Shown here one piece after another: positions 1 through 7,788 of a DNA stretch of 16,868 nucleotides. The stretch spans positions 1-16,868 of the forward strand of contig DKGN01000148.1 in assembly GCA_002453275.1 (NCBI GenBank). The letters are read 5' to 3'. The notes under the pieces were generated by a model. The model did not search any database, was not told where the DNA came from, and was given only the letters and a program-made list of their open reading frames with translations. Positions within the stretch are counted from its first letter, which is position 1. The number at the start of each line of letters is the position of its first letter. This DNA is from Caryophanales bacterium UBA6769. Lineage in GTDB: Bacteria > Bacillota > Bacilli > Bacillales > UBA6769. A program made the position numbers and the translations under genes.

Positions 1-307
1 TTACGGCAACAGGACCTACAATAAAAATTAAATTAAAAAAACTGAGACTGAGCGTTGCGAGGATAACTTGAACAATATGCTTCACTGATTGTTCATTCTC
101 TGCCTTACCGATCCGATAATCGATGAGCAATTCCTTCGCAATCACGTCAGGATCGCCAAGCTCTTCGGCGATAATTGATTCATTTTTGCCTTCCGCTAAT
201 GCAAGCGAAAAATGCTCTTCAAAGTCAGCTAATATGTCCTTCCGCTCCTCATCCGGAATGTGATGAAGCGCACTCGCAAGTCGACTTAAAAATTCCTCTC
301 TATTCAT
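1..307 (-). CDS. HAAS/DUF1700-type membrane protein, C-terminus cut by window edge
   Basis: The visible 102 residues begin MNREEFLSRLASALHHIP and continue with a helical HAAS-like domain (DEERKDILADFEEHF, then a GDPDVIAKELL segment at about residues 50-60). A hydrophobic membrane segment begins near residue 78. HAAS proteins of Firmicutes are small membrane proteins usually encoded directly after a PadR regulator and thought to act with it; the exact role is unsettled. The ATG lies inside the end of the padR gene (8-base overlap), so translation is probably coupled, and the padR 3' end supplies the GAGG ribosome-binding sequence. The reading frame runs open through base 2, so the C-terminal membrane part lies outside the window. 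The family call is from pattern recognition of the HAAS helices and the PadR neighbour. Confidence 0.8.
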   Translation of the reverse strand, partial: MNREEFLSRLASALHHIPDEERKDILADFEEHFSLALAEGKNESIIAEELGDPDVIAKELLIDYRIGKAENEQSVKHIVQVILATLSLSFFNLIFIVGPVAV

Positions 308-623
308 CTTTCATGACCTCCTCGATTAGCTCATCTACACTTCGGCTAAATAGATTCCACTGTTCAACAAGTTCATGCATGTAAGTTCTGCCTTTTTCTG
401 TCAGCGAATAATATTTTCGAGACGGACCTTCTGACGATTCTGCTAAATACGTCGTAAAATACTCTTCCCTCGTTAACCGGCGAAGCAATGGGTAGATCGT
501 GCCTTCTGCAACATCGATTCGCTTTGATATATTTTGGACAAGTTCATACCCATATTGGTCCTTTGCTGAGATTAAAACGAGAACACAGAGCTCAAGGACA
601 CCTTTTTTAAATTGAACATTCAT
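300..623 (-). CDS. PadR-family transcriptional regulator
   Basis: This 107-residue protein has the size and order of a short (subfamily s1) PadR repressor. It starts MNVQFKKGVLELCVLVLI, has a winged-helix core with the recognition-helix sequence GTIYPLLRRL near residue 40, the wing PSRKYYSLTEKG near residues 67-78, and a C-terminal dimerisation helix. The frame is open further upstream to 665, but I chose the ATG at 623 because MNVQFKKG is the usual PadR beginning and a GGGTGG ribosome-binding sequence lies about 9 bases before it. The gene overlaps the HAAS gene that follows it and is divergent from yhgE. PadR proteins normally repress their own operon and often an adjacent envelope or transporter gene. 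The repeats at 656-711 are candidate operators. The inducer is unknown. Confidence 0.9.
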   Translation of the reverse strand: MNVQFKKGVLELCVLVLISAKDQYGYELVQNISKRIDVAEGTIYPLLRRLTREEYFTTYLAESSEGPSRKYYSLTEKGRTYMHELVEQWNLFSRSVDELIEEVMKDE

Positions 624-655
624 GTTTGTCAACCACCCTACAAATGATTGTCCAC

Positions 656-711
656 TACTGTACATTACACAATACTAAACATTACATTACTACACGCTAC
701 TGTATATTACA
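656..711. promoter_or_regulatory. Repeated TGTA-N3-TACA motif, probable PadR operator array
   Basis: Three related 13-base copies lie in the spacer between padR and yhgE: TACTGTACATTAC at 656, TACTAAACATTAC at 673 and TACTGTATATTAC at 698. With one more base, the first (659-669) and third (701-711) contain perfect inverted repeats TGTA-CAT-TACA and TGTA-TAT-TACA. The middle copy (676-686) is an imperfect version. The outer copies are 42 bp apart, about four helical turns. PadR operators are typically AT-rich palindromes with TGTA/TACA-like arms, so autoregulation is the natural reading. Whether yhgE is also controlled is an inference from the divergent layout. A TTGACA hexamer at 728-733 points toward yhgE, but I see no good -10 for it. 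Confidence 0.6.
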
Positions 712-796
712 AGGTACTATTCATTGCTTGACAAAGAATAAAGTTCACTTCGAATTGGCAACATAGGCATATTACAAGAGTTTAGGGGTTTTTCGA

Positions 797-2917
797 TTGA
801 AAAACATTATCACGATTTATAAACAAGATATAAAGCACATCGCAACAAATTGGCCCACAGCAGTCATAATCATTGGGCTTATTTTCTTACCTTCTCTTTA
901 CGCTTGGTTTAATATCGAAGCGTCATGGGATCCTTACAGCAATACAGAACAGATTAAAATCGCAGTTACGAATGATGATGCCGGAGCCGTCATACTTGGT
1001 GAGGAAATAAACATTGGTAATGAAGTAATAGCCGCACTTGAAAAAAATAAAAACCTAGGGTGGACCTTTCTTGACGATGAAACAGAAGGAAGACGTGGAG
1101 TTGAGCATGGAAACTATTACGCGAGTCTCGTCATTCCAAAAAACTTCTCAGAAAAGATTGCAACTGTTTTAACAGATAACCCAGCAAAACCTGAAATCGT
1201 CTATACCGTAAATGAAAAAATCAATGCAATCGCCCCAAAAATGACATCGACAGGAGCGACAGCTGTCGTTGAAGAAATCAGCACGAACTTTGTGAAGGTT
1301 GCAACGGAAACTATTTTTGAAGTGGTCAATACACTTGGAGTTGAATTGAAAAAAGAATTGCCATCCATTAAGAGAGTAAGGGATTTAATTTTTCAGTTAG
1401 AAGAAAAAATGCCAGAGTTACAACAACAAGTCAATATTGCAATCGAGGATGTGGAAAAAGCACAAACTGTCGTAGTAAACGCAAAAAAACAAATACCAGT
1501 AGTAACAGATCTTGCTGAAAATGGTCTCGCCTTCTCAAACAATTTGAAGGAGTTTTTGGAGAAAGGACAACAGCTTTCCCAAACAGTTACTCCGAATGTG
1601 AAGCAAAATTTACTTCTTCTCATGGGGGCGACAGAGGCAGCTCCTAACATTATCGGGACGCTAGACGACATTGATCCTGAGATCATTGAGCAAACGAATG
1701 ACCGGATTCAAATGGGAATAACGCTCTCACATGAACTGATTACACTGTTTACAAGACTCAATACATTGGCCGGTGAAGCTCTATTCGGTGAAGAAATTAA
1801 ACAATTGCATAACATTACCACTTTATTGGGACAACAGACGAAGGCTTTAGAACAGATCCAAGCTGGTACACAACCCTTTGATGAAGCTATTGCTCAGTTA
1901 GAACAACTTACAGTTAACACAACGACAGTCGAAAATGTGATTAACCGTTTTGACAAAGAGATTGCTCCAAAGATTACACAAGGATTTTCGAAGGCACAGC
2001 AAACAGCTGAAAAAGCTCAGACCATTTTAACTGAAATGAATCAAATGCTCCCAGACGTCCAAAAGATTTTAGACGATGCAACAAAAGGAATAACCTTCGG
2101 AAAAAATGAAATCATAGCTATCAAAAAAAGCATGCCAGCAACTGAAACCAAAATCAAAAGCATTGCAGACCACATTCGGAAATTTGAACAAGAAGCTGAT
2201 GTAGATGAAGTCATTGCTTTATTAATTAATGATTATCAAAAAGAAAGTGACTTTTTCGCAAATCCAGTCCTGCTTAAAGAAAAGAAGCTATTTCCAATTC
2301 CAAATTACGGATCGGCAATGTCACCTTTTTTTTCAGTACTTTCACTCTGGGTAGGGGCACTGCTGCTCGTCTCTTTACTCACTGTCCACATTTCTAATGA
2401 AAAACATTCGTTTACAAGTACCCACATTTATTTTGGTAGGTTACTCACATTTTTAACGATTGCTCTTCTGCAATCATTCATCGTGACACTTGGAGATTTA
2501 TATTTGCTACACACATATGTCACTAATCCTTTAGCTTTTGTCCTACTTGGGCTGTTTATTAGCGCAACCTTTATGGTGATTGTGTATACGCTCGTTTCTG
2601 TATTCGGTAATGTCGGAAAAGCACTCGCCATCATTTTGCTCGTTCTACAAATTGCTGGCTCTGGAGGTACGTTCCCGATCCAAGTGACTCCACCATTTTT
2701 TCAAACAATCTATCCGCTTCTTCCTTTTACATATGCGATTAGTATGATGCGCGAGGCGGTTGGAGGGATTTTGTGGGAGATCGTATTCAAAGACATCGCC
2801 ATCTTAAGTATTTTTATCGTTATAGCTTTATTGTTTGGTCTTTTACTGAAAAAGCCTATTAACAAATGGAGTGAACCACTAACGAAAAAAGCGAAAAAAG
2901 GTAAGCTTATTCATTAA
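797..2917 (+). CDS. yhgE: YhgE/Pip-family membrane protein (phage-infection-protein-like)
   Basis: The 706-residue product has the YhgE/Pip layout. One N-terminal membrane helix lies at about 18-36 (VIIIGLIFLPSLYAWFNI), followed by a large extracytoplasmic region with long helical, Gln/Glu-rich stretches at about 190-480 that look coiled-coil. A C-terminal ABC-2-like bundle of about five to six helices follows (roughly 512-532, 548-570, 577-603, 608-622, 667-685) and a Lys-rich tail. The prototype is Lactococcus Pip, a surface receptor needed for phage infection; EsaA/YueB of type VII secretion is a distant relative. The native role of YhgE is not established. The start is a TTG with AGGGG eight bases upstream, and no better start is visible. 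It is divergent from padR-HAAS and shares a spacer with the operator-like repeats. It is slightly shorter than typical YhgE proteins. Confidence 0.85.
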   Translation: MKNIITIYKQDIKHIATNWPTAVIIIGLIFLPSLYAWFNIEASWDPYSNTEQIKIAVTNDDAGAVILGEEINIGNEVIAALEKNKNLGWTFLDDETEGRRGVEHGNYYASLVIPKNFSEKIATVLTDNPAKPEIVYTVNEKINAIAPKMTSTGATAVVEEISTNFVKVATETIFEVVNTLGVELKKELPSIKRVRDLIFQLEEKMPELQQQVNIAIEDVEKAQTVVVNAKKQIPVVTDLAENGLAFSNNLKEFLEKGQQLSQTVTPNVKQNLLLLMGATEAAPNIIGTLDDIDPEIIEQTNDRIQMGITLSHELITLFTRLNTLAGEALFGEEIKQLHNITTLLGQQTKALEQIQAGTQPFDEAIAQLEQLTVNTTTVENVINRFDKEIAPKITQGFSKAQQTAEKAQTILTEMNQMLPDVQKILDDATKGITFGKNEIIAIKKSMPATETKIKSIADHIRKFEQEADVDEVIALLINDYQKESDFFANPVLLKEKKLFPIPNYGSAMSPFFSVLSLWVGALLLVSLLTVHISNEKHSFTSTHIYFGRLLTFLTIALLQSFIVTLGDLYLLHTYVTNPLAFVLLGLFISATFMVIVYTLVSVFGNVGKALAIILLVLQIAGSGGTFPIQVTPPFFQTIYPLLPFTYAISMMREAVGGILWEIVFKDIAILSIFIVIALLFGLLLKKPINKWSEPLTKKAKKGKLIH

Positions 2918-2918
2918 C

Positions 2919-2944
2919 AAAGGAGGGCTGTCCGCCCCCCTTTT
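2919..2944. terminator. Bidirectional terminator between yhgE and purU
   Basis: A ten-pair stem (2919-2928 with 2934-2943, one A-C mismatch) closes a TGTCC loop. It has T residues on the plus-strand side and an A-rich flank that gives a U-rich tail on the minus strand. It starts one base after the yhgE stop and ends six bases before the purU stop, so it probably ends both convergent transcripts. Confidence 0.75.
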
Positions 2945-2950
2945 AGCCAT

Positions 2951-3853
2951 TTAAAATACGATTGTTTTGTTTCGATGAACAAGAATTCGATCTTCCAAAT
3001 GCCATTTGATCGCCCGCGCGAAAACATTGCGCTCAATCGAGCGGCCAATTTTTTTCAAATCTTCAACGTTGTCACGGTGATCTACACGATGGATATCTTG
3101 TTCAATTATCGGACCTTCATCAAGGTCGTTTGTAACATAATGTGACGTAGCACCGATCAACTTCACACCACGCTCATACGCTCGTTCATACGGCTTTGCA
3201 CCAACAAAAGCTGGCAAAAACGAGTGATGAATATTAATGATCTTTTTCGGGTGTGCCGCAACAAAATTTGGTGTTAAAATTTGCATGTATCTTGCAAGTG
3301 CGATGAAATCTACATCGTACTCTTCAAGTAGTTGGAGTTGCCTTTCCTCCACTTCAGCCCGAATATCCTTATTGGCTGGAATATGATAAAACGGGATATT
3401 AAGCGGCTCAACTAAGTCTCGAGCATCTTCATGATTGCTTATGACAAGCGCAATGTCAGTCATTAAATCACCGTTTTGCCATTCCCACAACGTCTCTAAT
3501 AAACAATGCAATTCCTTCGAAACAAAAATAGCCATTTTTTTAATATCAAAGACATATGTGAATTTCCAATCCATCGAAAATTTATGTGCAATTGTTTGTT
3601 CAAACTCTGCCTCTAACGCTTTTGATTTCGCTTTTAAATCTTCACATTCAAAAACGATCCGCATGAAAAAGCGTCCACCTTCAGGGTTTGTCGAATATTG
3701 ATTGGATTCAATAATATTCGCCCCTTGCTCAAATAAAAATTGTGAGACCGCGGCTACAATACCTGGCTGGTCAGCACAGTCAATTAATAATCGACCGCGG
3801 TTTTTCTTTTCTTCTTGGAACGTTTCGATCCTTTGCTTGACTGATAAACTCAT
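2951..3853 (-). CDS. purU: Formyltetrahydrofolate deformylase
   Basis: This cytosolic enzyme hydrolyses 10-formyl-THF to THF and formate, balancing one-carbon pools and supplying formate. The N-terminal ACT-type domain (about residues 20-95, with LLIDCADQPGIVAAVSQFL) is followed by a formyltransferase-fold domain. That domain holds the catalytic triad residues Asn207 and His209 in NIHHSFLPAF and Asp245 in DEGPIIEQD, plus GAKPYERAYERGVK, which separates PurU from PurN. The frame opens at 3880, but I chose the ATG at 3853 because GAGGGAG sits just before it and the resulting 300 residues match the usual length. It is transcribed alone from the promoter at 3906-3934 and ends at the shared terminator at 2919-2944. 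No purine riboswitch is visible in its short leader. Confidence 0.95.
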   Translation of the reverse strand: MSLSVKQRIETFQEEKKNRGRLLIDCADQPGIVAAVSQFLFEQGANIIESNQYSTNPEGGRFFMRIVFECEDLKAKSKALEAEFEQTIAHKFSMDWKFTYVFDIKKMAIFVSKELHCLLETLWEWQNGDLMTDIALVISNHEDARDLVEPLNIPFYHIPANKDIRAEVEERQLQLLEEYDVDFIALARYMQILTPNFVAAHPKKIINIHHSFLPAFVGAKPYERAYERGVKLIGATSHYVTNDLDEGPIIEQDIHRVDHRDNVEDLKKIGRSIERNVFARAIKWHLEDRILVHRNKTIVF

Positions 3854-3905
3854 CGTTTCTCCCTCTTCACATTTAATCATAATTTAGAACGGTATCCATT
3901 CAATT

Positions 3906-3934
3906 ATTATACTCTTGTCCAGCGTTGATGTCAT
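3906..3934 (-). promoter_or_regulatory. SigA-type promoter of purU
   Basis: Read on the minus strand, ATGACA (3934-3929) and TATAAT (3911-3906) are separated by exactly 17 bases. This gives five of six matches at -35 and a perfect -10. Transcription would start near 3899, leaving a leader of about 46 bases with no riboswitch. Confidence 0.75.
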
Positions 3935-4038
3935 TTTTCAATCTCTTCCAACGTGACTTTCGATGATTATTCTTGTCCTTCATGAATATACTAGCTTATG
4001 AAACTAGCAAAAATACATAGAAAAGGACGAAAAGTGAT

Positions 4039-5052
4039 ATGTTCATCGGCTTAATATTAATCTTAATGCTCGTTCTTTTGTTGCCCTTTAGTGTCAAACG
4101 AGTAGAACAAAGTTTAGAGACCTTTTTATTTGTTATGGGACTGCTGGCGGCCTTCATAAGTGGTGTATTGAATCGCGAGTTATGGTTTAAAGCGTTGCAA
4201 GATCCGATTAAAATTACTCTCGCTGTTTTAGTTGCAGGCATGTTATTTAAGTGGCTCCATTCCTATCTGGCAAATGCGATTCATATCGTAAGCCGGACGA
4301 TTTCGGTAAGGCTTTTTCTTGCATGTACTGTCATTTTCTTAGGACTCATTTCAAGCATCATTACGGCTATTATTTCTGCTCTCGTCCTCGTCGCGATCGT
4401 GTCGGTCCTCCACTTAGACCGAAAATCAGAGCTTCAATTTGTCGTGCTCGCTTGTTTTGCAATTGGGCTTGGCGCAGCCTTAACGCCGATTGGCGAACCA
4501 TTATCAACGATCGTAGTGAGCAAGCTTGAAGAAGACTTTTTTTACTTGTTGCAGCTAATCGGGCTTCACATTATTCCTGGAGTTGCTCTGTTTGGATTAC
4601 TAGCTGCCTTCATTATCCGACCACGTAAACGAGAACAACATTTAAGAAGTGAACAAACGACAGAACAATATCCTGAAATTTTTACCCGTTCATTTAAAAT
4701 TTATCTGTTTGTTATGGGGTTAACATTATTAGGAGCTGGGTTTGAACCGTTTATTGAACGGTATTTGCTTGGCTTGAGCCCCTATATTTTATATTGGATT
4801 AACATGATCTCAGCCATTCTCGATAATGCGACTCTCGCGGCTGCTGAAGTAAGTCCGGCTATGAATGAATCAACTCTTCAAGCAATCTTACTCGGACTAC
4901 TAATTAGTGGTGGTATGCTCGTCCCTGGCAACATCCCAAATATTATCGCAGCTGGCAAGCTTAAGATTACGAGTAAGGAGTGGGCACGCTACGGAATCCC
5001 AATTGGACTTGTCGCGATGTTTGTTTACTTTTTAATCATTCTTTTTGTCTGA
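4039..5052 (+). CDS. DUF1646-family putative ion transporter (IT superfamily-like)
   Basis: This 337-residue, almost wholly hydrophobic protein has about ten predicted membrane helices. Three motifs recall NhaD/ArsB-type carriers of the ion transporter superfamily: GAALTPIGEP at 145-154, ISAILDNATLAAAE at about 257-270 (Asp262 and Asn263 within a helix), and GMLVPGNIPNIIAAGKLKI at about 292-310. The two half-helix motifs and the acidic residue in the membrane fit a cation or anion antiporter. The substrate cannot be read from the sequence, and the DUF1646 name is from memory of the family. A single cytoplasmic loop (about 193-215, RPRKREQ) separates the two halves. The ATG has AAAAGGA 11 bases upstream. 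A TATACT (3987-3992) could serve as -10, but no clear -35 is seen. Confidence 0.75.
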   Translation: MFIGLILILMLVLLLPFSVKRVEQSLETFLFVMGLLAAFISGVLNRELWFKALQDPIKITLAVLVAGMLFKWLHSYLANAIHIVSRTISVRLFLACTVIFLGLISSIITAIISALVLVAIVSVLHLDRKSELQFVVLACFAIGLGAALTPIGEPLSTIVVSKLEEDFFYLLQLIGLHIIPGVALFGLLAAFIIRPRKREQHLRSEQTTEQYPEIFTRSFKIYLFVMGLTLLGAGFEPFIERYLLGLSPYILYWINMISAILDNATLAAAEVSPAMNESTLQAILLGLLISGGMLVPGNIPNIIAAGKLKITSKEWARYGIPIGLVAMFVYFLIILFV

Positions 5053-5140
5053 TCAGTAGCGTAAACAAACTAATTGTGGCCGTCCTTTTGACAACAATGG
5101 ACTTGAAGCTGTCGGAGCGAGCGACCGTTCTCCTAAACAT

Positions 5141-5182
5141 AAAAAAGCACACGCAAAGCTCTTAAGCCAAGAGATGCGTGTG
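5141..5182 (-). terminator. Terminator of the fadF transcript
   Basis: On the minus strand a long hairpin (CACACGCA 5148-5155 pairing with 5175-5182, and an inner CTCTT/AAGAG stem at 5159-5163 and 5169-5173) is followed by a run of six U from 5146-5141. It lies about 190 bases past the fadF stop and beyond the opposing terminator at 5192-5221, so fadF has a long 3' leader-out region. Confidence 0.75.
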
Positions 5183-5191
5183 TAAAATGTT

Positions 5192-5221
5192 AGCAGAGCC
5201 ATGAGTAATCTCTGCTTTTTT
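5192..5221 (+). terminator. Terminator of the DUF1646 transcript
   Basis: A seven-pair stem, AGCAGAG (5192-5198) with CTCTGCT (5210-5216), encloses an 11-base loop and is followed by a T run through 5221. It ends the plus-strand transcript about 140 bases after the DUF1646 stop. The rest of the 5053-5371 spacer holds only the opposing terminator and the doubtful small ORF at 5252. Confidence 0.75.
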
Positions 5222-5251
5222 GTTCCACTTTCAGATAGGAGGAGTGAAGTG

Positions 5252-5353
5252 GTGGAACAGTATCAAGAAACGGTACTAACAACCATCGCCTATCAATGTC
5301 AAAGGTTGCATTATAGAAAGTATACGCTTTCATTTAGATTTTGCCATCCCTAG
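5252..5353 (+). CDS. Doubtful small ORF, 33 residues, strong ribosome-binding sequence
   Basis: A GTG at 5252 (another in-frame GTG lies at 5249) begins an ORF reading VEQYQETVLTTIAYQC and ending FRFCHP before a TAG. AGGAGG at 5237-5242 is nine bases before it, a near-ideal position. There are two cysteines and several aromatic and basic residues, but no hydrophobic segment and no family I recognise. It lies just after a plus-strand terminator and no promoter is evident, so it may be a gene remnant or chance. It also has to compete with the fadF 3' transcript on the other strand. Confidence 0.2.
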   Translation: MEQYQETVLTTIAYQCQRLHYRKYTLSFRFCHP

Positions 5354-5371
5354 AAATGTAGGTATTTATAA

Positions 5372-7537
5372 CTAGCCGAGCGCCTTTGCAACTAACTCCG
5401 CCAAATCATATGTGCTGACCTCTTCAGCTTCCATTGCTTTTACACCATCACTCATCATCGTGAGACAGTATGGACAATTCGAGCCGATTGCGGTTGGTTC
5501 ACGATTTAATGCTTGTTTCACCCGCGTCTCATTTACCCTTACGCCTTCATCCTCTTCCATCCACATCCGGGCACCACCCGCTCCACAGCAAAGTCCATCC
5601 TCTTTATTTCTTGCCATTTCAAGCAAGGTTACACCAGGGATCGCTTGTAATATATCCCGAGGAACGTCGTATATGCCATTATAACGACCAAGGTAGCAAG
5701 AGTCGTGATACGCGACTCGTTCATCGACTTCATTCGTCAGTGAAAGCTTATTTTCACTTATGAGCTGAGCAATGAGTTGAGTATGATGAAAAATCTCCAC
5801 ATCTTCTCCTAATCCAAAGTCCGGGTATTCATTTTTTATAACGTTATAAATGTGTGGATCGATCGTCACGATCTTTTTAACGTTATATTTTTCAATGAGT
5901 GAAATATTCTTTTCTGCTAGCTCTTGGAAAAGATATTCGTTTCCTAATCGGCGAATCGTATCGCCTGTGCTTCTCTCTTGGTTTCCAAGAATGGCAAACG
6001 ATATTCCAGCTTCATTCATGATTTTCACAAAGTCAAACGTAATTTTTTTCGAACGGTCATCGTAGGAACCCATGGATCCGACCCAAAAAAGGTACTCGAA
6101 ATCAGCCTTCTCCTTCACGGTTGGAACATCCAAATTAGGTCGCTCCTCACGCCAATTCACCCGGGCCTTCCTGCTAATGCCCCATGGATTACTTTGCCGT
6201 TCATAATTGCTCACCATCCGTTGCGCTTCAGCTGGCATACTTCCTTCCATTAAGACGAGGTGGCGACGCATGCCATAAATAAGTGAAAGGTGCTCATTAC
6301 CAACAGGACATTGATCCTCACAATTACGACACGTCGTACAAGCCCATATTTCTTGTTCCGTTACAACATCCCCGATTAAGTTCATGTTCATCACTTCATC
6401 TTCCTTTAAATGAAACGAAGCGCCCTGGGTGCGTAACGTTGGACGAATACCCGTATGTAAGGTCGGATCAGGATCGAATCCCTCTGGAGCACCGTGAGCA
6501 AATGGAACATCTTCCATCTCGTGAACGAATCCTTTCGGATTACCGAGCACCCTGCCTGTCGTCCAAGGGGACTTTGACGTAATAGCTTCGCCTTTTTCAT
6601 TTAAATGATCACGTATTTTCGTCATAATGTGCATCGGTGAAAGCATTTTCCCTGTATTTGAACCTGGACACATGTTCGTACACCTTCCACACTCTACACA
6701 TGAATATAAATCAAGCAATTCTCCACGTGTAAATTGTTCAACACGTCCAATACCAAACTCCTCTGCCGTCTCATCTGAAAAGTCAATCGGAAGCATTTTG
6801 CTCGGTGGACCCATTCGTGAAAATAAAATATTGAAAGGCGCAAACAATAAATGGGCGTGTTTTGACTGTGGCACATACACCATAAACGCTAACAAAATGA
6901 GTAAATGCACCCACCAGAAAAAATAAAACAGACCCTTTGCCATATCGGCACCAACAAAGCTAAAAATCATCTCGAACATTGAACTAAATGGACGAATCCA
7001 GCTAGGTTCCAAGCCAATCCAACGTGCTTCAAACGCTAAACTAAGAAGCACACTTAGCATAAGTCCTGCGATAAAATAAATGACGAGCGTCGCATTAATG
7101 TTTGGTTTCAGGCGAGGTACCCTTTCAATAAAACGACGATACGCAGCATATAAAATTGCAATAAGTACAGCCATAACAGTAAATTCTTGAGATAACGTAT
7201 AGAAAGGATACAACTGCCCAAAAGGCCACTGAAAATCTAGTATAAATCCTTTGATAATAAGTTCAAATGCTCCAAGTTGTACGATAAAAAAACCGTAAAA
7301 AATAAACAAATGCATGACACCACTTTTTTGATCCTTTAAAAGCTTCGTATGGCCGAGCACCTGGCGAGAAGTTACCCGTAACCGTTCACCCCAATCTTTA
7401 AATTCCCCCGTATCCTGACCGAGAGACATGAAACGATAACGTATGTAGATACTATACACGAACGCATAAACACCATACGCACTAACAGCCGCAGCTACTA
7501 ATGCGAAAATAATGAACGATAGCGAAGGTCCAGTCAT
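5372..7537 (-). CDS. fadF: FadF-type membrane iron-sulfur oxidoreductase (HdrD/GlpC-like, CCG domain)
   Basis: This 721-residue fusion has an N-terminal membrane part with about five helices resembling a NarI-type cytochrome b subunit (residues 1-225; candidate haem histidines include H76 and H211). Next come two 4Fe-4S clusters (C280, C283, C286, C290-P and C400, C403, C406, C410-P), then two CCG-type domains. The second CCG domain is intact (CYLG at 614, CCGAGGARMW at 650-659, CPYC at 688-691). The first, near 483-555, lacks the usual cysteines. Bacillus FadF belongs to the fatty-acid beta-oxidation regulon and is thought to pass electrons from acyl-CoA dehydrogenase/ETF to menaquinone; no fad genes lie beside it here. 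AAGGAG lies 11 bases before the ATG. It appears monocistronic. Confidence 0.88.
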   Translation of the reverse strand: MTGPSLSFIIFALVAAAVSAYGVYAFVYSIYIRYRFMSLGQDTGEFKDWGERLRVTSRQVLGHTKLLKDQKSGVMHLFIFYGFFIVQLGAFELIIKGFILDFQWPFGQLYPFYTLSQEFTVMAVLIAILYAAYRRFIERVPRLKPNINATLVIYFIAGLMLSVLLSLAFEARWIGLEPSWIRPFSSMFEMIFSFVGADMAKGLFYFFWWVHLLILLAFMVYVPQSKHAHLLFAPFNILFSRMGPPSKMLPIDFSDETAEEFGIGRVEQFTRGELLDLYSCVECGRCTNMCPGSNTGKMLSPMHIMTKIRDHLNEKGEAITSKSPWTTGRVLGNPKGFVHEMEDVPFAHGAPEGFDPDPTLHTGIRPTLRTQGASFHLKEDEVMNMNLIGDVVTEQEIWACTTCRNCEDQCPVGNEHLSLIYGMRRHLVLMEGSMPAEAQRMVSNYERQSNPWGISRKARVNWREERPNLDVPTVKEKADFEYLFWVGSMGSYDDRSKKITFDFVKIMNEAGISFAILGNQERSTGDTIRRLGNEYLFQELAEKNISLIEKYNVKKIVTIDPHIYNVIKNEYPDFGLGEDVEIFHHTQLIAQLISENKLSLTNEVDERVAYHDSCYLGRYNGIYDVPRDILQAIPGVTLLEMARNKEDGLCCGAGGARMWMEEDEGVRVNETRVKQALNREPTAIGSNCPYCLTMMSDGVKAMEAEEVSTYDLAELVAKALG

Positions 7538-7604
7538 CCAATACTACACTCCTTTTCTAGCTCATAAAGTCTTTCACTAGGATGACCAAAATCGCGTTAA
7601 AACA

Positions 7605-7633
7605 TGTATACGTGTAAAAAAATAACCGTTCAA
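7605..7633 (-). promoter_or_regulatory. Possible SigA promoter of fadF
   Basis: On the minus strand TTGAAC (7633-7628) and TATACA (7610-7605) are 17 bases apart, each matching four of six consensus bases. The start would be near 7598, about 60 bases before the fadF ATG. No convincing FadR palindrome overlaps it. Confidence 0.45.
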
Positions 7634-7788
7634 AAATGGTTAAACCACTTGAAACGGCAATTATGAATAAACTGAACGTCTAGTTTTGCTTAAACTTGCT
7701 TGTAAAAGGCTCATTCAATAGTATTTCAGTTTTATTGGATTCTGTTAAACGAAATGAAAACAGATTGTCCCATCGCCTTGCCAGCGAA

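Noticed and set aside
5970..6930. Several plus-strand ORFs of 60-100 codons opposite fadF
   Set aside because: They are antisense to an intact, motif-rich gene, lack ribosome-binding sequences and resemble no family.
7700..7717. TCATTCA upstream of fadF as a FadR operator half-site
   Set aside because: The opposite half of the TGAATGA palindrome matches poorly, and the site lies about 80 bases above the likely -35.
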